Shown here: in pieces, positions 1 through 6,474 of the stretch
Position numbering within the stretch: the first letter of the stretch is position 1
How the letters are laid out: the number at the start of each line of letters is the position of its first letter
Assembly (NCBI RefSeq): GCF_002796985.1
Contig: NZ_PEKX01000007.1
Coordinates: 982,284-1,046,283, forward strand
DNA: 64,000 bases
Origin: Pseudomonas sp.
GTDB lineage: Bacteria; Pseudomonadota; Gammaproteobacteria; Pseudomonadales; Pseudomonadaceae
Reading direction: 5' to 3'
Translations under genes and position numbers: made by a program
Notes under the pieces: generated by a model
Seen by the model: only the letters and a program-made list of their open reading frames with translations
The model's database searches: none
What the model was told of the DNA's origin: nothing

Positions 1-1
1 C

Positions 2-1477
2 ACCGACAACTACAAGACCATCCGCCAGGCCCTGGATGCGGTGGCTGATGGCCACCCGATCGTCCTTTCCGGTGTGGACGGTCACGCCAGCGCCTACAAC
101 TCGAAAGCCCTGAGCATGGCGCAGGACGATAGTGGCAAGGTCGTTGGCTTCAATGCCAAAACGCTGGGCAAGGGCGGCGTGTTCGCCGAGCTTGCTCCCT
201 ACGTCAGCCTGGACAGCGGGGTCGTCCGCGATGCGGCCAAGGAAAAGATTCCGGTCGGCAGCTTCGACATGTTTGCCCAGGAAGTAGGTGATCCCCGCGG
301 CGAAGCCATTTACGGCGCGATCCTGCCGAAGGTTGCGCAGGTCATGGCGCAAAGTGGTATCACCAGCATTCAGGATGCCTGCACCAATGACTTCATCCGC
401 GAACAATTGGTGAAGATGCAACAGCAGAACCTGCTGAATATGCACGTCACCGCCGCCACCTGCTTCATCTCCGATGACTACAAGGGCAAGGTGGATATCG
501 CCGGGCATTTGAAGAAGGCTCGGGAGGTACGCGCGGAGTTCGCCGGCAATCCGCTGATCAAGGCGGACGCGGTGAAAATCTTCGCCGACGGCGTGCTCGA
601 AGGCGATCCCTTCAGCAAGCCGCCGTTCTCACCCAACGCCGGCATGCTGCACCCTTACCGGACACCCCACCTCAAGCAGGATGAGGAGACCGGTACTGTC
701 ACTGTCACCCGCGACAGTGAGGAGACGAAAAACAACGGAATCGTCAATTACAAGGCGGAGGACTTCAAGAATTACGCCACTGCCCTGGATGCCGATGGTT
801 TCAGCATCCATGTGCACAGCGTCGGTGATCGTGCTACCCGCGTGACCATTGATGCGCTGGAAGCGGCTCGCCAGCGTAATGGCGATCGGCATATCCCGCA
901 CACCATTGCCCACCTGCAAATGGTCCACCCGGATGACCAGAAGCGCCTTGGCGAGCTGGGGACCTTCCTCACCTACACCTACGCCTGGATCAACGAGCAG
1001 CCCGAGTACGATGTCCTGATTACCCCCTTCCTCGAGCCGAGCAAGAAGGGCCAGGACATCAACGACCTGCTCTACAACCCGAAGAACTACACCTGGGGAG
1101 CTGTCTACCCGGTGGGCAATACGGCGAAAGCCGGCGCCGTGCTGGTGGCGGGTAGCGATGCGCCGGTCGATACGCGCGACCCACGGCCGTTCGTGAACAT
1201 CGCGGCCGGCATCACTCGCGCCATCCCCGGCAAGCCGGCCTACAACCCCGGGCAGAGTGCAACACTGGAGCAGATGCTGGACGCCTACACCATCAACGGA
1301 GCCCGCGCCGTTCGCCAGGAAAAACTCCTGGGTTCGATCGAGCCGGGCAAGTCCGCCGACTTCGTCGTCCTGGACCGAAACCTGTTCGATCTGGTCCAGC
1401 AGGGCACGCCTGAGAAGATTGCCGACACCCAGGTCATGCAGACGGTGTTCCGTGGCAAGACTGTCTATAGCCAATAG
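2..1477 (+). CDS. Amidohydrolase family protein (YtcJ-like), 5' end outside window
   Basis: This is the C-terminal 491 residues of a metal-dependent hydrolase of the amidohydrolase_3 (YtcJ/NfdA-like) family; the frame is open from base 2, so the start and the N-terminal HxH metal ligands lie outside the window. Visible family marks are GVDGHASAYNSKAL near the left edge, the metal-binding region FSIHVHSVGDRATR, IAHLQMVHPDDQKR, the aspartate motif VAGSDAPVDTRDPRPF, and the closing YTINGARAV...GSIEPGKSADFVVLDRN that returns the chain to the small beta-sandwich. Members hydrolyse amide or formamide bonds, and the substrate cannot be told from sequence. A bidirectional hairpin terminator follows. 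The family call is firm; the substrate is unknown. Confidence 0.85.
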   Translation, partial: TDNYKTIRQALDAVADGHPIVLSGVDGHASAYNSKALSMAQDDSGKVVGFNAKTLGKGGVFAELAPYVSLDSGVVRDAAKEKIPVGSFDMFAQEVGDPRGEAIYGAILPKVAQVMAQSGITSIQDACTNDFIREQLVKMQQQNLLNMHVTAATCFISDDYKGKVDIAGHLKKAREVRAEFAGNPLIKADAVKIFADGVLEGDPFSKPPFSPNAGMLHPYRTPHLKQDEETGTVTVTRDSEETKNNGIVNYKAEDFKNYATALDADGFSIHVHSVGDRATRVTIDALEAARQRNGDRHIPHTIAHLQMVHPDDQKRLGELGTFLTYTYAWINEQPEYDVLITPFLEPSKKGQDINDLLYNPKNYTWGAVYPVGNTAKAGAVLVAGSDAPVDTRDPRPFVNIAAGITRAIPGKPAYNPGQSATLEQMLDAYTINGARAVRQEKLLGSIEPGKSADFVVLDRNLFDLVQQGTPEKIADTQVMQTVFRGKTVYSQ

Positions 1478-1564
1478 ACCGGCAAATTCAGAGGTGTGAA
1501 TGAGCCACTAGCGGTTGACCTCAGCGGGTGAAGTTTTCCTGGCGTGTCGTCAGCCGCAAAAAAC

Positions 1565-1597
1565 AAAATCCGATGCCTGAACCGGCATCGGATTTTT
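1565..1597. terminator. Bidirectional intrinsic terminator
   Basis: AAAATCCGATGCC (1565-1577) pairs with GGCATCGGATTTT (1584-1596) around a six-base loop, with T and A runs on the two sides. It lies between the convergent amidohydrolase and the small lipoprotein gene and can serve both. Confidence 0.85.
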
Positions 1598-1647
1598 AAT
1601 GCGCAGGGCTAGCACATCTGAGCAGGCAGATGTCCGCCGCAGTCTGC

Positions 1648-1863
1648 TCAGCTCCCGCTCCGACCTTCCGCGCGTGGCTCGGTCAGCGCCCGTCGGTACT
1701 TGGCGTACAGCTCATCGGACAGGTTGCTGGCGCCCAGCATCTTCAGCGCGAAGGACTTCACTTGCTCATCGCTGTAGGGCTCCTGCTGCGGCGTCGGTTG
1801 GCTGCTACAGCCTACCAGCCACAAGGGCACGATCAGGGAGAGAAGGGCGAGGGCACGGTTCAT
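1648..1863 (-). CDS. Small predicted lipoprotein
   Basis: The 71-residue product begins MNRALALLSLIVPLWLVGC, a lipoprotein signal peptide with the lipobox LVGC and Cys19 as lipidation site. Serine follows the cysteine, which would send it to the outer membrane under the usual sorting rule. The remaining about 50 residues are hydrophilic (SQPTPQQEPYSDEQVKSFAL) with no recognised domain. An in-frame GTG at 1872 would add three residues; the ATG at 1863 was chosen because the signal peptide then has normal length. No convincing Shine-Dalgarno site is visible. It is convergent with the amidohydrolase. Function unknown. Confidence 0.65.
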   Translation of the reverse strand: MNRALALLSLIVPLWLVGCSSQPTPQQEPYSDEQVKSFALKMLGASNLSDELYAKYRRALTEPRAEGRSGS

Positions 1864-1938
1864 GGTTTTCACACGCAGGCTGGTTCGGGATGGTTGTCAG
1901 GCTATCAACCGCTCGAAGCGAGCAAAAATCATCCCGTT

Positions 1939-1953
1939 CAATAGTGAGTATTG
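1939..1953. promoter_or_regulatory. Inverted repeat in divergent promoter gap
   Basis: CAATA-GTGAG-TATTG lies in the 198-bp gap between the divergent lipoprotein gene and the gene starting at 2062. It is the most AT-rich part of the gap and could be an operator or overlap a promoter. Nothing else supports this. Confidence 0.25.
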
Positions 1954-2061
1954 TTTCTGGCGACTTCCGACGCCTTTGTCTGACGGAAAGTTCCCGGCTG
2001 CGGCGTTTTTTAGCGAATACGGATATCCTTCCCGGCTGTTCACTCTCTCCAGGATATCCCC

Positions 2062-2592
2062 ATGAAAGCCCAACTCGCCGAACTCCTCACGCTGATCAGC
2101 TCCGGCTGCCTGGAAGCGGCAGAGATCGAGCAGATTGCCAGCGAGGCCGCCCAGGCCTACGCCGACCCGCAGGCCTTCCTCGCGACCAACGCCGACATCA
2201 ACTACGACGACAGCTTCCCTATCCCGCTCGGTGAGTGGGTTGTCGTGGGTAGCCTCCCGGAAATCGTGCTGTTCATGGGCGACAGCTACGAAGAGCTGTT
2301 CGGCGAGATACGCGCTTCCTTCGATCCGAGCGTCAGCTTCGTGCTGCAGGCCAAGCAACTGCGCAAGACCGAGCCTTTGGCGGCGTTGAATCGCATCCAG
2401 ACCCAGCTTGGCGCGCTGTATCCGGAGAAGGGCGGCTATGTGTTGGTGGACTTCAGCGAGCCGCTGGATACCGAGCTGCAGTGCGTGCTGGTTTACCGCA
2501 ACGACCTGGAGCGCGTCATGGCGCTCTGCGTGGAAATCGGCATTCCCGCCGTGCCCGCGCTGCAGGCTGCGCAGGAAGCGGATCAGGACTGA
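2062..2592 (+). CDS. Conserved hypothetical acidic protein
   Basis: A 176-residue soluble acidic protein with no signal peptide or membrane segment. It starts MKAQLAELLTLISSGCLEAA and has a central stretch GEWVVVGSLPEIVLFMGDSYEELFGEIRASF. I do not recognise a domain. The ATG at 2062 is preceded by CCAGGATA at a workable distance. Its end overlaps the 3' end of the opposite-strand small DNA-binding protein by 10 bases, so the two transcripts converge. Composition and codon use resemble the neighbours, which suggests a resident gene. Function unknown. Confidence 0.7.
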   Translation: MKAQLAELLTLISSGCLEAAEIEQIASEAAQAYADPQAFLATNADINYDDSFPIPLGEWVVVGSLPEIVLFMGDSYEELFGEIRASFDPSVSFVLQAKQLRKTEPLAALNRIQTQLGALYPEKGGYVLVDFSEPLDTELQCVLVYRNDLERVMALCVEIGIPAVPALQAAQEADQD

Positions 2593-2795
2593 TCTGACTG
2601 CGCCTTCCTGAGCAGGGCGCCCAGGTCCACCAGGAGCTGGCCGCCGATGCGGCGGCTGGGAAGCTCACCTTGTTCGATCCAGCGCTGCACAATGGCCTGG
2701 TGGTCGGACAGGCCAATCAGCTGCGCAAAGCGCTGGGGCGTCACGTAATAACCACCTGCGAGCAGGTCAGGGGTGAATCCTCTTTCCTCTTTCAT
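2583..2795 (-). CDS. Small helix-turn-helix protein (phage Cox/excisionase-like size)
   Basis: A 70-residue protein whose central segment, GYYVTPQRFAQLIGLSD then VQRWIEQGELPSRRIGGQL, has the layout of a winged-helix MerR/excisionase-type DNA-binding module: a turn-helix with the 'tPqrfAqliGls...v..Wi..G.lPsrriGg' pattern. Such short proteins act as Cox/Cro-type repressors or recombination directionality factors in P2-like phages, and also occur as chromosomal remnants. It is divergent from an XRE-type regulator at 2917, with a palindromic operator between them, the architecture of a two-repressor switch. No integrase or phage structural gene is nearby. Domain call moderate; role inferred. Confidence 0.6.
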   Translation of the reverse strand: MKEERGFTPDLLAGGYYVTPQRFAQLIGLSDHQAIVQRWIEQGELPSRRIGGQLLVDLGALLRKAQSDQS

Positions 2796-2862
2796 GCAAC
2801 GCCCCGCACCATCCCGTTCCTTGAGCCCACGGCGACTGCTTTGGTCTGAATAGCTAATTTAT

Positions 2863-2875
2863 CCTAATTGTTAGG
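2863..2875. promoter_or_regulatory. Putative operator palindrome between divergent regulators
   Basis: CCTAA-TTG-TTAGG is a perfect inverted repeat in an AT-rich stretch of the 121-bp gap between the two divergent DNA-binding genes. An extra CTAA half-site lies exactly 10 bp upstream (2854-2857), one helical turn away on the same face. This fits an operator bound by one or both flanking proteins. Confidence 0.45.
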
Positions 2876-2916
2876 GTGTTTTTCCGGACTTTGGTGGTCT
2901 CGGAGATGGATGACGC

Positions 2917-3330
2917 ATGATGAAGAAACATTTCCTGTTCACCGCAGGAGAAAGACTACGGGCGCTTCGTTCGTTGACGGGGTTGTCGCGCCGTGCTTTC
3001 GCCGAGACAGTCGGCATGAAGCCCAAGGATGTGGAGAACATCGAGTACGGCAACCAGCGCATGCGCGATCTGGATTTCCAGAAGGTCTGCAGCGTGTACC
3101 CGGATTTCAGTCGCTGGATCACCTACGAAGGACCGATCGACTCGGCCGAGGTGACCTGGAAGGTCGAGGATTCCGCCCAGCGTGCGGCGGTCTATCTGGT
3201 GAAGAGCAATCCGCAGCTGCTGGCGCCGCTCGGCCTCAGTCTGGAGGAGTGGCGAACCCGGCACCATGAGGTGCTGGAAAGCCTGGGCGAAGAGGAGCGT
3301 CGACTCGGGGAGGAGCAGCTCGAAGGGTAG
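2917..3330 (+). CDS. XRE-family transcriptional regulator
   Basis: A 137-residue protein with an N-terminal lambda-repressor-like helix-turn-helix: AGERLRALRSLTGLSRRAFAETVG followed by MKPKDVENIEYGNQRM spans about residues 10-50. The rest contains FQKVCSVYPDFSRWITYE, seen in some chromosomal phage-type repressors, and a hydrophilic glutamate-rich tail. Two adjacent ATGs (2917, 2920) are possible starts. It faces the small DNA-binding protein across an operator-like palindrome. It may control itself and that neighbour. The DNA-binding call is good; targets are unknown. Confidence 0.7.
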   Translation: MMKKHFLFTAGERLRALRSLTGLSRRAFAETVGMKPKDVENIEYGNQRMRDLDFQKVCSVYPDFSRWITYEGPIDSAEVTWKVEDSAQRAAVYLVKSNPQLLAPLGLSLEEWRTRHHEVLESLGEEERRLGEEQLEG

Positions 3331-3338
3331 TGACGCTA

Positions 3339-4220
3339 TCAGTCTGCCTTGCTGGCGCGACGCAAATAGTCGATTACGTCGGGGGCACCTGCTTCCCGCA
3401 GGCCCTGGCCGAAGGCATCCGACTGCGGATGATCCCTGGGCAGCAACAGGCTCTCCGGGGTTTCCGAGTTGAACAGGCCGAAGCGGGCATAGGGCATGCC
3501 GGTTTCCAGCAGCAGTTCCATGAAGGCTGAGTCGCTCCAGGCCCTGGGCGGCATGGCCAGCATGTGGAAGTCGCGCTCCAGTTCATCCAGCACCGACGTT
3601 TGCAGCTCGAAGCGCTGGATGCTCGCGGGCAGGACAATCTCCAGCCCGCGACGGCGCGCATAGACCACTGCATTGGCTAGTTCGCAAGGGTGGTTGTCGT
3701 CGTCCCAGAACAGCCTGGCGCCATGCCAGCCGGCGCTGCGCAACTGCAACTGCGTCTTGCGCTCGAAGCCGGGCAGGGCCACGCCCAGGACCTTGGTGAA
3801 GTCGTTGTAGCTGATGATCCGCACCTTGCGGCAGTGCTCACTGTTGGACAGCTCCTCCAGTCCGGCCAGCGGGCTGTCGAGCAGGGTTCGGCTACACAGG
3901 CCATCGATGCTGCGCACGTCAACGGCGGGATGGTCCTCGTAGTGGCTGCTCACCAGGCGTTTGAGTACCGCGTGGATGCGCGCCTTGTCTTCCTGTACAG
4001 GGCCCGATAGCGCCCCGCGGGGCAGGTCGATCAGTCGATACAGCGGCGGGCCTGATTGCCAGCCGAGGCCGGCAGGCCAATCGGGTAAAGGGGCGAAGGG
4101 TAGGGACAGGCTCCGGCTGCGTTCGGCGACGTTGCGCCCATCGGTGCCGCCGATGCCCAAGCGCTGGGCGAGGGCGGCCAGCCGGCTGGCAACGCTGTGG
4201 GGGCGAGGTGCTTGACTCAT
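3339..4220 (-). CDS. Conserved hypothetical protein
   Basis: A 293-residue soluble protein without signal peptide. The middle has a conserved-looking core, DVRSIDGLCSRTLLDSPLAG, then HCRKVRIISYNDFTKVLGVA, and the C-terminal half has LEIVLPASIQRFELQTSVLD and PRAWSDSAFMELLLETGMP. I cannot assign it to a named family with confidence. It is divergent from the DUF2835 gene and convergent with the XRE regulator, ending 8 bp from it. It sits beside pyrD in what looks like a Pseudomonas-conserved block. Function unknown. Confidence 0.7.
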   Translation of the reverse strand: MSQAPRPHSVASRLAALAQRLGIGGTDGRNVAERSRSLSLPFAPLPDWPAGLGWQSGPPLYRLIDLPRGALSGPVQEDKARIHAVLKRLVSSHYEDHPAVDVRSIDGLCSRTLLDSPLAGLEELSNSEHCRKVRIISYNDFTKVLGVALPGFERKTQLQLRSAGWHGARLFWDDDNHPCELANAVVYARRRGLEIVLPASIQRFELQTSVLDELERDFHMLAMPPRAWSDSAFMELLLETGMPYARFGLFNSETPESLLLPRDHPQSDAFGQGLREAGAPDVIDYLRRASKAD

Positions 4221-4369
4221 GGGCGACGCAAGACTCCCGATGGCCGGCTGGCCCGTGCAAGACGCGCCGGGCCGGAAGCGCGGCGAATTGCCCTAAGCAT
4301 AGAAAACCCTGGCGCGGTTGGGTGCATGCGTTGTGGCAAAATTCTTTGCTTCACTTCCAGGAGGCCTCC

Positions 4370-4591
4370 ATGGCTTGCGTTGTGCTGGATATTTCCCTGC
4401 CGCTGGACCGGCTGCAGGCGCTCTATCGCGGGCATGTCAGCCGGGTCCAGGTGACCAGTCGCGATGGCCGGCGGGTCAATCTGCCGGCGCATCACCTGCG
4501 CCCATTCGTCACTCACTCCGGAGTTCACGGCAGCTTCGAGTTGGAATTCGACGATTCCGGGCGGCTGCTGGCGCTGCGTCGCCTCGCCTGA
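4370..4591 (+). CDS. DUF2835 family protein
   Basis: A 73-residue protein that matches the DUF2835 family almost end to end. It has the typical pattern: an N-terminal strand MACVVLDISLPLDRLQALYR, then QVTSRDGRRVNLPAHHLRPF and VTHSGVHGSFELEFDDSGRL. The start at 4370 was preferred over upstream ATGs because AGGAGG lies just before it and homologues begin here. It is followed 53 bp later by pyrD on the same strand. The family has no known function; the fold is probably a small PilZ-like beta barrel, which is inference. Confidence 0.85.
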   Translation: MACVVLDISLPLDRLQALYRGHVSRVQVTSRDGRRVNLPAHHLRPFVTHSGVHGSFELEFDDSGRLLALRRLA

Positions 4592-4644
4592 GCGGGGGTG
4601 GGCTGGCTATAATAGCGCCCCATTTTGCCGACCGATGCCCGACC

Positions 4645-5670
4645 ATGTACAGCCTGGCCCGCGAGCTCCTGTTCAAGCTCTCCCCGGAAACTTCCCATGA
4701 ACTGTCCATCGACCTGATCGGCGCTGGTGGCCGCCTGGGCCTCAACGGCCTGCTGACCCAGGCGCCGACGAGCCTGCCGGTGAAGGTAATGGGCCTGGAA
4801 TTCGCCAACCCGGTGGGGCTGGCGGCCGGCCTGGACAAGAATGGTGACGCCATCGACGGCTTTGCCCAATTGGGCTTCGGTTTCGTCGAGATCGGCACCG
4901 TCACCCCGCGTCCGCAGCCGGGCAACCCCAAGCCGCGCATCTTCCGCCTGCCGCAAGCCACCGCGATCATTAATCGCATGGGCTTCAACAATCAGGGTGT
5001 CGATCACCTGATCGAGCGAGTGAAGGCAGCCAAGTACAAGGGCGTGCTAGGGATCAACATCGGCAAGAACTTCGATACCCCGGTCGAGCGCGCCGTGGAT
5101 GACTACCTGATCTGCCTGGACAAGGTCCACGCCCATGCCAGCTATGTCACGGTCAACGTCAGCTCGCCGAATACCCCCGGCCTGCGCAGCCTGCAGTTCG
5201 GCGATTCGCTCAAGCAACTGCTCGAAGCACTGCGCCTGCGCCAGGAAGACCTGGCCGTGCAGCATGGCCGCCGGGTGCCGCTGGCGATCAAGATCGCCCC
5301 GGACATGAGCGACGAGGAAACCGCGATGGTTGCTGCCGCGTTGATCGAGTCGGGCATGGATGCGGTGATTGCCACCAATACCACCCTCAGCCGCGAAGGC
5401 GTCGAGAACCTGCCGTTCGGCAACGAGGCGGGTGGCCTGTCGGGCGCTCCGGTGCGCGAGAAGAGCACTCACATCGTCAAAGTGCTGGCTGGGGAGCTGG
5501 GCGGTCGGCTGCCGATCATCGCAGCCGGCGGCATCACCGAGGGCGCGCACGCGGCGGAGAAAATGGCGGCGGGGGCGAGCCTGGTGCAGATTTATTCGGG
5601 CTTCATCTATAAGGGCCCGGCTTTGATCCGCGAAGCGGTGGACGCCATTGCGGCGGCCAAGCGGGCATAA
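4645..5670 (+). CDS. pyrD: Dihydroorotate dehydrogenase (quinone), class 2
   Basis: PyrD oxidises dihydroorotate to orotate in pyrimidine synthesis, passing electrons through FMN to membrane quinones. The 341-residue product has the normal class 2 length, starting MYSLARELLFKLSPETSHEL with the amphipathic helices that form the quinone tunnel. Family motifs include NPVGLAAGLDKNGDAIDGF, EIGTVTPRPQPGNPKPRIFR, INRMGFNNQGVD, VNVSSPNTPGLR (with the catalytic serine of class 2 enzymes) and the FMN phosphate-binding IIAAGGI...GASLVQIYSGFIYKGP. The ATG at 4645 was chosen over longer in-frame starts from family length. Tandem hairpins follow. Confidence 0.98.
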   Translation: MYSLARELLFKLSPETSHELSIDLIGAGGRLGLNGLLTQAPTSLPVKVMGLEFANPVGLAAGLDKNGDAIDGFAQLGFGFVEIGTVTPRPQPGNPKPRIFRLPQATAIINRMGFNNQGVDHLIERVKAAKYKGVLGINIGKNFDTPVERAVDDYLICLDKVHAHASYVTVNVSSPNTPGLRSLQFGDSLKQLLEALRLRQEDLAVQHGRRVPLAIKIAPDMSDEETAMVAAALIESGMDAVIATNTTLSREGVENLPFGNEAGGLSGAPVREKSTHIVKVLAGELGGRLPIIAAGGITEGAHAAEKMAAGASLVQIYSGFIYKGPALIREAVDAIAAAKRA

Positions 5671-5692
5671 ACACAGTCGGTAGAAATAAGTA

Positions 5693-5728
5693 GGGCTCCT
5701 TTCGGAGCCCTTGGGCTTGCGCCCTTTT
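5693..5728 (+). terminator. Tandem hairpin terminator after pyrD
   Basis: GGGCTCC (5693-5699) pairs with GGAGCCC (5704-5710) around TTTC. A second hairpin GGGC-TTGC-GCCC (5713-5724) is followed by TTTT. Both lie just after pyrD. Confidence 0.75.
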
Positions 5729-5773
5729 CCGCCCGGATGGGGCGGCTTGGGGAAGTCGGGGGTGACCCTGGAT

Positions 5774-5992
5774 TCAGCCTGTTGCGTGCTGCAATTGGTT
5801 CACTCGTTGAATACCGGCGGCGCCGGTCAAACCATCCCAGTTGTCGCCGCGGCCCTCGCGCCAGCCGTTAAGCCAGGATTGCCGGGTAGTGGGATGGGTA
5901 AACGGACAGAGATCGCGAGATTTTCCAGTAATGCCGTGCTGATAACCACGCAAAAAAGCTCTTTCCAACGGATCACGCTTAAGTCTTCTCAT
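5774..5992 (-). CDS. rmf: Ribosome modulation factor
   Basis: Rmf is a small basic protein that binds 70S ribosomes in slow or stationary growth and joins them into inactive 100S dimers. The 72-residue sequence starts MRRLKRDPLERAFLRGYQHG, followed by the family hallmark CPFTHPTTRQSWLNGWREGR. Length is as expected for Pseudomonas Rmf, about 15 residues longer than in E. coli. A GAGGG site lies upstream of the ATG. It is convergent with pyrD, an arrangement shared with P. aeruginosa. The upstream side is a long structured gap with strong hairpins. Confidence 0.95.
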   Translation of the reverse strand: MRRLKRDPLERAFLRGYQHGITGKSRDLCPFTHPTTRQSWLNGWREGRGDNWDGLTGAAGIQRVNQLQHATG

Positions 5993-6474
5993 AGGGTGTT
6001 GCCCTCACTTGTTGACTGTTATGTCCCGTTGGCCCCCCAGGGAGGCCGGGCGGAATGTTCCGCCAAATGGGGCGCATTGCCGGCGTGACGCGCCCCGCCC
6101 GACACCGTTGCGGTGAAGGATTACCCCGAGTTCTATCGAAAGGATCCGGGGCTGTGAATGACCAATTTGTCATAAGGACGTAACTCTTATGGGTTTGGGC
6201 CATAAGGTTCTGTCGGTTTGCAAAGTGCCAGTACGGCATAACCCGCCAGGGGCGGGAGGTTGCCAAGGATCAAGAGGAAAGTGTGTCTAATTGAGACCAC
6301 CTCTCGTTCCGACGAGTGGGATGACTTTCTGCGACGCGAGGCCGCAGGCCGGGTTGCCGGTTCATCCCTGAAAATGAATACACGGGTCGCCTGGGTTCGC
6401 TCGAATGAACAAAAGGTGGCCGACAAGGCCGTAAGCGGCTTTGCTGAAAGGGCTGCGGCCCAGGAATTATTTGC
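5993..6474. other. 482-bp divergent intergenic region of rmf and rlmKL
   Basis: No credible gene. It should carry the promoters of rmf (leftward) and rlmKL (rightward). Visible structure: a perfect hairpin GGCGGAA-TG-TTCCGCC at 6049-6064 inside the presumed rmf leader, a CATAAG/CTTATG array at 6171-6206, and CCCGCC-AGG-GGCGGG at 6242-6256. Short open frames here lack coding character. Confidence 0.6.
6171..6206. promoter_or_regulatory. Alternating CATAAG array with 15-bp period
   Basis: CATAAG (6171-6176), CTTATG (6186-6191) and CATAAG (6201-6206) alternate in orientation with exact 15-bp spacing. The second and third form the inverted repeat CTTATGG-7 nt-CCATAAG. It looks like a regulator binding array between rmf and rlmKL. 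Confidence 0.4.
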
